From Calcarisporiella thermophila CBS 279.70 (Eukaryota > Calcarisporiellomycota): a stretch of 64,000 nucleotides of DNA. The notes beneath the pieces were generated by a model. The model was not told the origin of the DNA. It saw nothing but the letters and a program-made list of their open reading frames with translations, and did not search any database. The stretch covers positions 738,152-802,151 of the forward strand of contig NW_027192191.1 in the NCBI RefSeq assembly GCF_041956535.1, in the 5' to 3' direction. Below, one piece after another: positions 45,824-56,862 of this stretch. The position numbers were made by a program, and so were the translations under genes. Position 1 is the first letter of the stretch; each line of letters opens with the position of its first letter.

Positions 45824-46978
45824 ATGCCAGACCGCCACTCCACCTCTGCCAGGCACGACACGGCCCCACGACTGGGGTCGAAATGCACGACAAAAGGGGC
45901 GCCTCCCGGCCCAAATGCCATTTTCCCCACGCCTTCCATGCATGACCCTGGCGACAGGGACAGTCGGTCCCGCCGCGTATCGCCCGTCACTCGCAAACGT
46001 TCTCGCAGTGGCTCCCGAGACGGAGCAAGGGGCCGCGTTGGGCGGGACAGAGATAGGCGCACTTCCATAGAGGATAGAGAGCGGCGCCGTCGATCGCTGT
46101 CGACGGCGCGAGGTGAAGGAAGGAGGTCACCGGTCTATTCTTCCGAGACATTGCGGTCGAGAGTAGGCGAGCGCGAGGAGGAGGAGAGAAAGAGGGGCGA
46201 GGAGGCCACACGCGGAAGCGATAGGGGTCGGCATTCGGCCGACCACAAAAGGCACTCAGACCAAGATGGCCACCGGGAGAGGCGCAGATCGATTCCGCAT
46301 CCTTGGCAGGAGTGCCTCTCCAGCCGGGGCGAGATCTACTTTTACAATCCCGAGACCGGGGAGAGCCGGTGGAACATCCCAAACGAGCCATCGCATCCGC
46401 GACGGCGGAGAAGTGAGACCGGGGACTCCACCTTGGACCAAGATCACGCCAAGCGACGGCGCGTCACGGCAGACGCGCTGAGCGGGAGCGATAGGAGGGC
46501 GGTCGCGGACAAGGAGGTGCTCCGGGCCAAACTGAAGCTGCCCACGGGGCCCCGAGGTGTGTCCCAGCAAGAGGAGCCAAGGTTCGCCCGGCGAGGCTCC
46601 ACTACGTGGGATGAGGAGAGGCCGGAGCGCAGCGTGGAATCGCAGGAGCAGAGGTCAAGGGGACGAGATCTGGATGGGCCATCGGATCGCAACCGCTCTG
46701 CCGAGCACGGCACTCATCCACCCTTACCGGGCGGGGGTCCTTGTTCGGGCGTGCGGAGCCCAATGAGCCCGTTTTTTCTCCCTGCTCCCCCGTCTCCTCT
46801 CTCGGACCGAGAGCGTATCTGGCGCCAGGTCCGCGCCACCTGGCCCTTCCTCTCTCCGCGCACCGTGGGGACTGAGCTCTATGCCCGCCTCCGTGAGGTG
46901 GTTTGCCAGGGGGAGCTGGAATTTGGCATCCGGTGGCAGCGGCGGTATTTGATGCCCATGGGCGTGGCCATGAAGTAG
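45824..46978 (+). CDS. WW-domain, Arg/Ser-rich protein (384 residues)
   Basis: This is a single-exon gene. The first ATG in frame is at 45824. The N-terminal 150 residues are rich in Arg, Ser, Asp and Glu (for example TRKRSRSGSRDGARGR). One WW domain follows at about residues 160-195, with HPWQECLSSRGEIYFYNPET and GESRWNIPNEP giving both signature Trp and the Tyr-Tyr-like pair. The C-terminal 60 residues are different, with order-promoting content (SDRERIWRQVRATWPF, then GELEFGIRWQRRYL). This could be a separate domain found in some WW splicing or transcription proteins. Composition suggests a nuclear role in pre-mRNA processing, which is inference. Confidence 0.75.
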   Translation: MPDRHSTSARHDTAPRLGSKCTTKGAPPGPNAIFPTPSMHDPGDRDSRSRRVSPVTRKRSRSGSRDGARGRVGRDRDRRTSIEDRERRRRSLSTARGEGRRSPVYSSETLRSRVGEREEEERKRGEEATRGSDRGRHSADHKRHSDQDGHRERRRSIPHPWQECLSSRGEIYFYNPETGESRWNIPNEPSHPRRRRSETGDSTLDQDHAKRRRVTADALSGSDRRAVADKEVLRAKLKLPTGPRGVSQQEEPRFARRGSTTWDEERPERSVESQEQRSRGRDLDGPSDRNRSAEHGTHPPLPGGGPCSGVRSPMSPFFLPAPPSPLSDRERIWRQVRATWPFLSPRTVGTELYARLREVVCQGELEFGIRWQRRYLMPMGVAMK

Positions 46979-47576
46979 GTATCGGCACACAAACATCCCC
47001 CACACGATGGCCCCCACTGTACTAATGACCTTGTAACCATACTCTAATCCATTTTTTCTTCCTTTCCTTTTTTTGAGGTTTTTTTATTTGGAAGGATTCT
47101 TTTTTTTTTACTTTTCCGATAACTTGCATGATCTATTTCGATTGTACCCCGCTTCCCCTCCCTCTTTCCATCATGAGAGAGAGAGGAGCGGACGTGTATT
47201 TGCCAATGGGTTTAGGAGAGGAGATGGGTCCTCTTTTTCTCCACCAAAATAATCACCGTCCTCATTTGCACATAGTTGAATAGAGCCATCCTCCGTAGTA
47301 TTATTAGAGGATTAATAAAAGCTTCAAACAAGGACGAGCCAAGATGGCGAAAGGACTTTGCTACGGATGAACAACTAAACGAAACGAAAAAAGAATGGAT
47401 ATATAAACATGGGGTGACTGCAGTCGAATGGGGAGTACGTAGAATTAGCGAGCTGAAAGGATAAAGCTAGACATTATCGGGGATGGGGTAGATTCTAGAT
47501 AGATGTTATAGAGTATATACACAGGGAGCAGGTGGAGAAGGGGAGGGAGGGAGGGAGGAAGGGCCCCTTGGGGTGG
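46979..47576. other. Spacer between convergent genes, with an isolated coding-like fragment
   Basis: An ATG-less open frame at 47276-47464 (+) encodes DEPRWRKDFATDEQLNETKK and further residues that look protein-like, in A-rich sequence unlike the GC-rich flanks. It has no visible partner exons. The rest is T-rich. GGGA repeats begin near 47538 at the end of the neighbouring gene. Confidence 0.35.
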
Positions 47577-48707
47577 TTAACGTTGATGCAGCTGGGTTGG
47601 GGTTGGGTGGAGGGGCGGCGGGTAGGGGCTCAGGGCCGGGAGGGAAGGCATGCCGGGGGTCGACGGCAACGAGGAGGCACTCAGAGCATGGGAGACCTGT
47701 CTGCGCTGGAGGGGCGAGAATGGCGACTGGACGGGGGAGTGAGAGGCGGGGGTTCCGGGGAGTGAGATGCTTAAGGAGGCGGGGGTGAGCTGCACGCGGG
47801 ATTGGGGGAGAGGAGGATGGCCCCTCAGCTTGAGCGGCTGCGGCGCGAGAGAGGCGAGCCGAATGTCTTCCGCCGAGAGGGAGGAGGGGGTTGGGGGGAG
47901 CGAGCTCATCGAGGGGAAGCGGGGAGATCCGGGCGTGCTTCTTGTCTGCGGCGGCCCGCCAGGACCCAGTCGCGGGGAGCTGGGCATGGAGAGGGAGCCG
48001 GTGGCATGCGGGGAGGAGAAGGCGTGCATGGGGGGGTGGGGAGGGTGCTGTGGATGCTGCTGCGGGTGCGGATGGGGCTGCAGTTGCGGTGAGTGGCCAT
48101 GGGTGGGCCCCACGACGGGTCGCGCCAGCTCCGAGCGCAGCAGCTTGTTCTCTCGCTGCAGGTCCCGGATGTAGTCGACGGCCAAGCGCAGCACCGCGCC
48201 CTTGTTGGGGCGCTGCTTCTGATCGCGGCCCTTGGGGGTCACGAGCTCGCAGATCTCCCAGATGGTGTTGTTGATGTTGTCTCGTCTTCGCCGCTCGACC
48301 ACGTTGTGGTTCTCTCGCCTCCGGATCAAGCGCTCGATCGCCGTCTTGGTGTCGACGTTGTTGCGGTTCAGGATGTTGACCCCGTTGACCTTGTAGGTGG
48401 GCTGCTTGCCCTTGGCCCGCCGCTTCACCAAGCCTCCGTTCTGGGGCGAGAGATCGCGGGCGAAGTTGAGGAAGAGGGGCTGGGCCCCGGCATCCACTCC
48501 GCCTGGGCCCGAGCCGGACTGGTGGCCGTGGGCCAGCTCCTCCTCTTCGGAGAGGAACTCGTCGTCGTCGTCGTCCAAGTCGACCGACGACGCCCGCGAA
48601 GACGCAGCCGACGCACACATAAACGTCAGGGGGTATACTTCTCTAGCGGCGGGGGTATCGTTTTGGGGAGGGGATGGCTGGAAATGAGCAATGGGGGAGG
48701 GGCTCAT
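47577..48707 (-). CDS. bHLH transcription factor (376 residues)
   Basis: This is a single-exon frame; the first ATG in frame is at 48707 (MSPSPIAHFQPSPP). An acidic patch DLDDDDDEFLSEEEE lies near residues 41-55. The bHLH domain lies at about residues 120-195. Its basic region, NHNVVERRRRDNINNTI, has the His, Glu and Arg that contact the CANNTG E-box, and the second helix is RPNKGAVLRLAVDYIRDLQ. A short leucine-containing extension (RENKLLRSELA) may act as a zipper. This resembles the USF/TFE/Cbf1 group. The C-terminal half is Pro/Ser/His-rich with SP-type sites and is probably disordered. The antisense frames are also open because of the GC-rich codon bias. Confidence 0.92.
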   Translation of the reverse strand: MSPSPIAHFQPSPPQNDTPAAREVYPLTFMCASAASSRASSVDLDDDDDEFLSEEEELAHGHQSGSGPGGVDAGAQPLFLNFARDLSPQNGGLVKRRAKGKQPTYKVNGVNILNRNNVDTKTAIERLIRRRENHNVVERRRRDNINNTIWEICELVTPKGRDQKQRPNKGAVLRLAVDYIRDLQRENKLLRSELARPVVGPTHGHSPQLQPHPHPQQHPQHPPHPPMHAFSSPHATGSLSMPSSPRLGPGGPPQTRSTPGSPRFPSMSSLPPTPSSLSAEDIRLASLAPQPLKLRGHPPLPQSRVQLTPASLSISLPGTPASHSPVQSPFSPLQRRQVSHALSASSLPSTPGMPSLPALSPYPPPLHPTPTQLHQR

Positions 48708-50203
48708 GCTTTTTTGTCCGCAATGCTCGGCCTTGGAGAATGATTCTGGTTTTGAGAATGTGAGAAGGTGAGAGAAGAGAGAGGGAGGAGAAGGAAGAAC
48801 GGGGTGCGAGAGAAAGTGAAACACAAATAAAAAAAAGAGAAAGTAAAGGATTAGCCGGTCACTTGCGAATAGACGACAGCGCTGGGGTTGTACGGAGCAT
48901 CAATGTTGGCTCGAAGGGGACTCCTTTTTAATGTGTTTTCATGTGTTCCCATGCCGTAAAGAGGTGCTTTTTATGTCTGCGGTTTTTGATCACCGATGCC
49001 TATTTTCAAACCAATGTAACCTCCTTCCGAAGGCCGATCCGAGTAAACCAATAAGATTGCATCTGGATGCATGTGCACTGACCGCTCTGGTCCTGCCTGT
49101 AGGACTCGATTGGAGATGTTCGACGCCTCTCCTCCAAGATCTTGGAGGCTCTTATCCGCGCATGACCTCATCGCCACGGGGCCGAGGAGGCGCGCGTGCC
49201 GGCCACTCTTCGCCCGCAGGGTGGCTGCGAGCGCCTGCGTTTGAACCGGCCACGACGTTTCCCATTACTCACCCGAAATCGCCAGCTTTTCAATTTAGTC
49301 ATGACCCTCTCGGTGCTCCACAGCCTGAGAAAAAAATGCGCCGTGACGGACTTGGTCAAGGAGGGGGGGACATACCTTAACAAGCAACTCCGAGCAACCC
49401 CCCCTAATCTGCTCTGAACCCGGTGAAAATTTGGGAAGTTGGGGAAGGCAGGGTTCCACAGAGGGAATCAAGGCCCTTTGCGTCCTTTCCGAAGGGCCTC
49501 TCCTTGCCGGCTCTTTCCCCCCTCTGCCTGCTAAGAGTTTTTCCTTGCCACTCGCCTTAGGGCTGAGCGTCAAATCAGCTTCAAGGCCCCCCCCCTCCCT
49601 CTCGCCCGCTTCTTATAGAAGCCTTCCGTCATTTCCGTGCCCTATTTGATCCTTTGCGGAGTACAACCTTAAATTGCCGCTCTCCGGTTTCGTACCGCGC
49701 TGCCTAAGTGCGTGCTTTCTCATACAGACGAGCACGCACGCAGTCACAAGCGCTGGCTCCGCTGCCACGCCTTTGCCGGCAGGTTTCCCCTCCTCGGCCT
49801 GCTTGTGAGCGCGGCTCCAATGACGGCGGGCGGGGTCCTTGGGCGGATTGCACATAGTCTCCACGTCAAGCTGGTGAGTCTCTCCAGTGCCGCGCAGCTA
49901 TTGGGAGGCCGAAGAGAGCGGCTACGATCCGCTCATGCCCCCGCTATAGGCTGTGCGGGGGATGGCGTGGTTTCAACTCCTCCCCTCGCTCTTTCTCTCT
50001 CTCTCCCCTCTCCATGTGCACGCGTAACGAAAATCAAGCCATGCGTCCCCCTAAGCGAGAGATTTCACACCCGGTGGCTTATGCTTCCCTTTCTTCAACA
50101 ACAAATAAGCCTCATTGGGGGGGGGGAGTGAAATCGAGAACGCTCCACGCAACCCAAGATCGGCTTTCGCGTCTCTGCACTCCAAGATTCAGCCTGATGA
50201 ACA
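48708..50203. other. Long divergent 5' region between bHLH and DDT-domain genes
   Basis: This is about 1.5 kb of GC-rich to mixed sequence with C/T tracts. I see no coding exon or RNA gene I can support. Confidence 0.45.
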
Positions 50204-51910
50204 ATGGTCTCCAAGGGCGATCTAAGCGTGTCCAACATGCCGGAGACTGCTATGGTGTACGCGTTTTGCATCACTTTCTCGCCGGTGGTTAGCATCCCCG
50301 AGATAAATCCCGAGGTAAACCTCACATGGCTAAGCTAAAGAATGCCCCTCCAAAATGATCGCGGAGGGTTCCAAGATCCAGCTCGAGATGGAGTCGCTCA
50401 CCATGGCCTCTTTGCCTTGTTAGGATCTTGAGCAGGCGCTGGAGGATTCCGCCAAAAGCGAGCTGCTCGAATCGCTCCATTGCAGCTTCCTCTCATCGTG
50501 TCTTAACCGCAAGAAGCCAATCAGGTAAGCACGGCCGCTTTCTCTCTGCATTGGATGCTTCCCCACATGCCCCTCATGCTCTCCTCTCATTCCCATCCTA
50601 GCCGCGAGAATTGGCAAAAGGTACTGAAGGAGACGATCGAGAATAAATTGAAATCAAACGAGAGCGACATCGACAACTACATGAAAGAGGTGAGCGATTA
50701 CTACGATCTATCTCCAACCCAAAAGGTAAGCTTTTCTGGTCGGGTTTCGACGGCGCGGGCCGCCATCATCCCTCCTCTCACCTCTCCACTCGCCCATTCA
50801 GGTTGCCATTCTCAAGTCCCTGGTCGACTGGCAGCTCCAGGACTGCTCTCGGATCCGCGACTACATCGAACGCACCTTCAAGAGCGTGCGGAGGACCGAG
50901 AATCCCCTCATCATGAAACCCTACGGAACCGACACCAAAAAGAGGATCTACTGGCACTTTGGGGGTGGGTAGAGTGCTCGTCGGGCACGTGGGTTTGGTG
51001 GCCGGAGAGTTGTTCTAACCACACTATTTTTTTTTCTTCCAACCCTTGCAGCCGTCTCCACCCGCCTCTACCGAGAGACAAAAACCGCCGGGAAAAAGAC
51101 GACGAAGACGTGGGATGTCGTGACCACCACACTAGACGACCTGCGCGCCTTTTGCGATGAGCTCGGTGCTTCCTCGTCGCGGCCGGAAAAACAGCTGCTG
51201 CAGCGTATTCAAAACGAACTTATACCCATGGTGGAAAAAAGAATGGCGGTATGTCCACGGTTTTTGTGGGTGTTTTTTCCTCTAGCATCTCACTCACTCT
51301 CTGGGGGACGGGGGGGTCTTCCTTTTTTCTTCGCCTTTTGCAGGAGGAGGAGCGCCGTCAGCGGAATCTCCAGCGGCTTGCGCTCATTCATCGCAATTTC
51401 GAGCCCCCAGAAACGCGCCTACGGCAGCGCAAGCGTGTCAACTATAACCTTGACTCGCTGGAGAACGAGGTGTTCGAGGGCGCCATGGCGTCCTATGAGC
51501 AGCAGAGGCCGCCCGCAAGCATTGGGGAACGGTCGAGCCGGAGGCAGCGCAGGGAAGCGCCCGAGATGTTTGTGTACGAGCCATTGGAGCCGTCGGAGCT
51601 CCTCGAGGCTGAGAACGGGGAGAGCGACCACATCGAGGTGGACATCGTGGACGAAGGCCTCCTGGCCGGGCCTGAGCCGGGCGGTGAGGTGGAGGCGACT
51701 CCCGACAGCGTAGGGGGGGCGGAGGGGTGGGACGAGGGCGAGAGCGAGGAGAATGCATCGGGCTCTGCCTATGATCCACTGGAGGTCGAGGAGGAGGCCG
51801 AGGATGCCGAGGATGAAGAGTACTTGGATGGGGGAGGAGGAGGAGGAGGAGGGGGAGGGAGAGAATGGGCGCCCTCAAAAACGCTGGCGGACCGACGATG
51901 GTTAATATAA
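50204..51910 (+). CDS. DDT/CECR2-like chromatin protein (420 residues, 6 exons)
   Basis: Exons are 50204-50314, 50424-50524, 50602-50725, 50802-50964, 51052-51248 and 51344-51910. Residues 1 to about 165 form a helical region of DDT/WHIM type. Landmarks are YAFCITFSPVVSIPEINPED, KSELLESLHCSFLSSCLNRK, LSPTQKVAILKSLVDWQLQD and PLIMKPYGTDTKKRIYWHFG followed by STRLYRE. The last matches the L-G-x-D-x-x-x-x-x-YWxFG..RLYRE pattern of CECR2, RSF1 and related ISWI-remodeller subunits. The C-terminal third is charged and ends in a Glu/Asp-rich and poly-Gly tract (51829-51858). A role as an ISWI-type remodeller accessory subunit is inference. The first ATG of the region, at 50196, is out of frame. Confidence 0.75.
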
Positions 51911-54877
51911 TGATAGAGAATGTTTATTTTAGTGCTAGGGATGGCCTCTTCATGTATAGTTGATTTTTTTAACCGAATTTTGGCTTTTTGTTCTTGGTTT
52001 GTTTTTGTCTCATCGCTTGCGCACGGACACTTTGCCATCCGCTTAGGATACGAAAGTCGGACTCTTTTTTTTTCATGTGTCTTTTTCCCTTCTCATTCTC
52101 TTCCTTGTACAATAAATGTAGTTTCATGCGGACAAGGTCCAGGGGAGGGGAAGAGGGAGGGGATCACACGGATACAATCCCGGCTAAGCCCACCCGAATC
52201 TTTTTTAAGGTAACCATGGCTGAATCCGACGATGCACCCGTCGGCCATCACCGGTGGGCCGGGGGGGGGGGGGCGATGAATTGCCCTCCCTCCTTCTTCT
52301 CTCTCTCCCCCCCTCCCTTCTATATAAGCACAAGTCTGCGTCCCATCCGAGTGCGTTGTTTGTGTATGGAATGGCTTGATTTTTGGGGTGTACTCACCAG
52401 TCCTACATTAAATCATCCAGCCGCCACCACGGCGGAGGAAGCAGTTGGTGAGATGGAATGAATTTGTATTACTTCTCCCCCCTCTCGCTAGAATAATGTA
52501 TAGAGCCCGAGCTCACACCGGTTTGCGCGCTGTTTTTTCATTGGCATTCTCCAGCGACGATGACACCTGCCTGCCACCGTTCCTTACGTAAGACGGCACT
52601 CATCCTATTCAGCGCTCTTCCCCCTTTCGTTAGTGCGACCCGGATTTCTTTTCATCTACAAGGAAGGGAAAAAAAAGAGTTGGGGATCGTCTGATACAAC
52701 CTAAGCCAACTCGCCAGGTTGGTTCCACGCCAAAGAGTTGTGCCTTGCACGTATATCAACTCAAAATGCGGGCGGACGATCCCTCTTGTACAGCCATGCT
52801 TGACAGCAAGAGGTACCACCTCCCGCGATCACCACCTCCCTCTTGTTGATGAGTCTCAAACCAACCCCAAAAGGCGTTTGCCAAGGCCCGTTGGTTTTCG
52901 AATTTCGACCATCGAGTTGCACATGGCGACGCTGCCTGTGGAGATATCCCCTCTAGTGGTGCCGCGACCAAAGCCCTCTCCAAGCGGTGCGCTTGCGAGG
53001 GACTTTGCGCGGTTCCAAAAGTCGCCGCCTGCGGCCTAGGACCTCGTTAGCCCTGGTGCGATACAAGTTTCTAGTTGGCCGCGGCCTGACGCTGCCGCAG
53101 CTCTTCTTCTCTCTCTTTTCACTGATGCGCGCGAGCTGCTGTGGATTGCCATCCGTTCCCCATAAGGACTGCCGGGGCCGACCACGAAAAGCCCAGATTT
53201 TGTTTTTAATTTAGCATTTCCTAACATGCCCAAGCCTGGTGATGAACGCACTCCTATCGCCATCGCTCGCGTTTCTGCCACTGGTGCTCCGGGGAAGGGG
53301 GCGGAATTTGATTGCGGATTAGCTAATGGGCTATTTTTACCCTCGCGTTAGGTTAGAGGAGGAAAAAGGAAAAAGCGGCCCCCCGTTTCGAGGAGCGGCC
53401 TCTCGCATCAGGCTCTCTGCTCCATTACTCACTTTTGAATTTAATTTCTGGACCGGTTGAGCGAGCCCGCATGCCTGCGAAAGCAAACTCAATCTCCCGC
53501 TATCTGCAAATCATCAGCCCGAGCCTCTCGCTCATAGCGCACTAGCCTCCCCGCCGGCCCCCCCTCTCTCCCCCATCTCCGTCAGTCCATCTGGGCGGGG
53601 CAAGCCAGCAAGCTCAGAGTTCATCTACTGAAGCTTCTTTTGCTTGACGTGATCACCGCGGGCGGGTTATGCATCCAAGCGCATGTGCAGCCGCGACCGT
53701 CGCGGCCGCAGCTCTCTCCGCAGCCCCCCCGGCGCCAAGCAAAGTGAGCCCAATGGAGCGAGATAAAAAAAGCCGGTCGCCATTGCGGCGTGATCTGTGC
53801 AATCGCGGCCCACTGGTGCCTGTCGCAGCGATAAGCGCCAGCCATGGGGGAAAACTGGGGACAGCGGAACGCGAGCATGGCACGGGGTGGTTACCAGGGA
53901 CGTCTGCTTGGAGGCACGGCTGTGCGCGGGTGTCTGGGCGAGGAGGGGGCCGGCGGGTTTCAGGCGGGAGGCAAGGCCGCCGCGCTGGAAATAGAGTTAA
54001 TCAGGCCCATGTGAGAGGCACAAGGCTCCTTGAGGCCGCAAACCCTACGGCCAGGCGAGCCAGGGATGCCCTGCGAGCTCCCTTGTGCCCGGTCACGGTG
54101 CCACAAGCGGCTGTCCTCCTCCCCCCTCCCCCCCCCCCTCCCGGCCGTGGCCAAGGAGAGGAGGCTGTGTGCTGTGCTTGTGCGCTCGGGCGGGGAAAGA
54201 AAATGGCAGCGAGGCTTTCAAGTGATTTGCAAGGAGATGGAGCACGAGCGAGGCACAAACCACGGGACGGATTGGTGAATTGATCCCGGCACGACCGAGT
54301 TGGCTCGCCCCTCGCCCCCCCCCCCTCCTCGCAGCAGTCCCAACCCAGCACCGCTGCTGCGCTAAACGAATCGGAGAATATAGCGCTTGCATGGATTGTC
54401 CTGCGCGTTACAAAGCTTTATTATGGTTTTGCCTGCCCGTTATGGTATCGAAAAAGTTTCTTTTCCTTTTTTTTCCTTGCTTTTTCTCTCTTCCTTTTGT
54501 CTTTCTCCTCCTCCTCCTCCCCCTCCTCCCCTGCCGGCAGCGCCCTTCTCACGCACCTCTCTGCTCCTCTTTTTCCCACCCGCGCTTTCCCGCTCATCCG
54601 CTTGCCCGCACCCGCCTCATCTCGTCTCTCCCCCATCTCCCCACATCGCGCTCTCTCGCCCCTAAGTCGCCCTCCCTCTCCATCCCACGACGCCAACTCT
54701 CGCCGTCTCATTGGTGACTGCCCGCCCTCGCCGCCTCTACTGCATCGGCATTCGGACTCTGTGTCAAGTCTTTCTAGGCCTCTGGACAACAAAGGTAGGC
54801 GCTATTGCCAACATTGCTGACTCGATTGCTGGAGATTCATCCCCTCCCCGCCGACCATCCCCTAGCGCTTGGCCGTG
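51911..54877. other. 3-kb intergenic region, GC- and pyrimidine-rich
   Basis: It contains homopolymer tracts (G run at 52260-52273, C runs near 54121-54140 and 54315-54325) and a long C/T-rich plus-strand stretch at 54420-54730 typical of a fungal promoter and 5' UTR. Many overlapping frames are open because stops are rare at this GC content. None shows a domain. I see no tRNA or rRNA. Confidence 0.45.
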
Positions 54878-56862
54878 ATGAACAACCCTTCACATCCCCT
54901 TCAGCAGGGGGGGAATCTGCCAACCGGGAGCGAAATGAACGGAGAATTCATGCCGGCTTCATTTCCCGGCTACGACCACCCGCAGGGCCAAGCTCTCGGC
55001 GCATTTGCAAACCAGGACCAGGGGCGGCATGCGCTCGGCATCAAGAATGAGGATGTGATGCCGGCACGCGTCACCTATGGAAGGTAACGCCCAGAACGTG
55101 CCCGCTTGTTCCTTGCTGACCACTAACCAGACCTTCTCCTATCCTCAAGCTACGGCGTGCTCTCTCCCATGGTCCCCAACCGCCCGCCCCTCACGCCCAC
55201 CATCCCCTCCCCCGGCGTGCCGCTCCCGGATCAAGAGCGCCGCACCGCCTTCCAGCCCCCCGCCGCCTACCACCCCGGGCTCCCCTACACCCCGCAGCCG
55301 CCCATCCGGAGGAGGCGCACCGAGCCCACCCCCTACTCCGTGGAGGCGGGCCCCTTCTTCTGCCCCACCAAGCAGCTGTACAACCTCTACAGCATGGACC
55401 GCACAAATGGGTTGGTATTCCGATTCCGCGGAATCTCCCGCGCTCGATACTGACCCCCGTGTTCTCTCTTCTCTTTGCCCCTAGCTACAAGGTCAGGATA
55501 TTCTCCAAGGTCGACAAGGGGTTTTTCTTGGCCGACAACGACTGGACGTGCTACCGCCGGAACTACTTCCAGGTGAGCAACGCCTTCACCGTGCAGGGCA
55601 CAAACCACCCGCTGGTCGAGCCCGAGACCCCGTGCCTGATCGAGGTCGACGGGCAGTTCCACATCGTGACCCACTTCCTCCTCGGCATCAACGGGCGGGT
55701 CAGCAACTCGGAGAAGAAGGTGGAGCTCGTGCAGCACACGCCCAAGCGTGACAAGGGTCCCCAGACAACGCCCATGCCCCGGCCGATCCGCGCCGGCGGC
55801 AACCTCAACATGACCACCCTGTGCCCGCAGCAGAACATCGCCACGTTCGAGCGCATCCAGTTCAAGACCGCCACCGCCAACAACGGGAAGCGCCGTGCCG
55901 CCCAGCAGTACTACGTCCTCATCGTGGAGTTGCACGCCCTGTGCGACAACGGGCAGCAGTACCAGGTCGCCGTGTCGCAGTCGGCGCCCCTCGTCGTGCG
56001 CGGGCGCTCGCCCGGCCACTATGCCGACAGCCACGAGCGATACCAGCCGCTGACCCCGCAGGCAGCAGACGAGCGCTTCTACTCGCCCTACGGCCGCCCC
56101 GCCCCCATGGCCGCGCCCGGCGAGTACGGCGGCGGATACTACGCCAGCCCGTTTGGCCTGCCCCCCCACGGGATGATGGGCAGCCAGAGCGCCCCCACCT
56201 CGCCCATGCCGCCCGCCGGCAGCGGCCCCCACTCCTCGGTCTCCGGCCACTTCGTGGTGCCCACCCTGGGCGACGCCGCCGAGAGCGGCGTGTTCGGCCG
56301 CGGAAGCAGCGGCAGTGGCGTCGAGCTGGGCGCCTCGTCCGAGGCAAGTAGCACCGAGTCCCCCCTTGATCGCCTCGCCTCCTCCTCCTCCTCCTCGAAC
56401 CGATCCCTCCACCCCCCGCCGCCCTCGGGATCCGGTGATGCCGCGTCGGTGTCGGCTGGTCCGCCGCTTGCCCCTCATCACCAGCCGCACGGCGCCCCTC
56501 TCCGACACGACCCCTACCCGAGAAAGCTCGAGACGCTGGGTGGCCCCGGTGGCAGTGGCGCCGGCGGCGGCATGGACCACCCCTACGCCTACGGCCACCA
56601 GGGCGAGAGTGACTCGTGGCAAAGCTACCCGCGCTCCATCGAGCCCCCCCATCCCCAAATCCACCCGCCCCCCTCCTCCGCCCCCTACGGGCCATACCCG
56701 TCCTCACTCTCCGGTGGCGGCCTCGAGCCCCCCCCCCACCACCACCACCCCTACTACCGCCAGCCCTTGAATGGCCCCTACCACCATGCCCCGCAAACGG
56801 TCCCCCATCTCCCGCCACTCTCGGCCTCCTCCGCCAACGGCTCGGCTCCATCCCACTCGTAA
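54878..56862 (+). CDS. NDT80/PhoG-type DNA-binding transcription factor (614 residues, 3 exons)
   Basis: Exons are 54878-55083, 55150-55410 and 55485-56862. The exon 2 donor is GG|GTTGGT, a weak context that keeps the frame. The Ndt80 Ig-fold DNA-binding domain covers about residues 110-325. Landmarks are YKVRIFSKVDKGFFLADNDW, CYRRNYFQVSNAF, CLIEVDGQFHIVTHFLLGIN, VELVQHTPKRDKGPQ, FERIQFKTATANNGKRRAAQ and QQYYVLIVELHALC. The family includes yeast Ndt80 (meiosis), Aspergillus XprG and Neurospora Vib-1 (nutrient response, protease production and incompatibility cell death). The C-terminal half is Pro/His/Ser/Gly-rich and probably disordered. The Vib-1/XprG role makes the nearby S8 cluster and caspase-fold gene interesting, but no link is shown. 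Confidence 0.95.

Noticed and set aside
47506-48618. 370-codon frame overlapping the bHLH gene on the same strand, and open frames on the opposite strand
   Set aside because: They are shadows of the bHLH coding sequence caused by high GC content; no recognisable domain.
49225-49260. GTTTGAACC, resembling a reversed tRNA B-box
   Set aside because: No T-stem pairing, no A-box at a proper distance and no cloverleaf.
52719-53039. Open frame in the 3-kb intergenic region
   Set aside because: No domain, no splice partners and biased composition; typical chance frame in GC-rich DNA.
55387-56664. 425-codon open frame antisense to the NDT80-like gene
   Set aside because: It is opposite a well-supported coding exon in GC-rich DNA where stops are rare; composition is Gly/Arg/Ala-rich without a domain.
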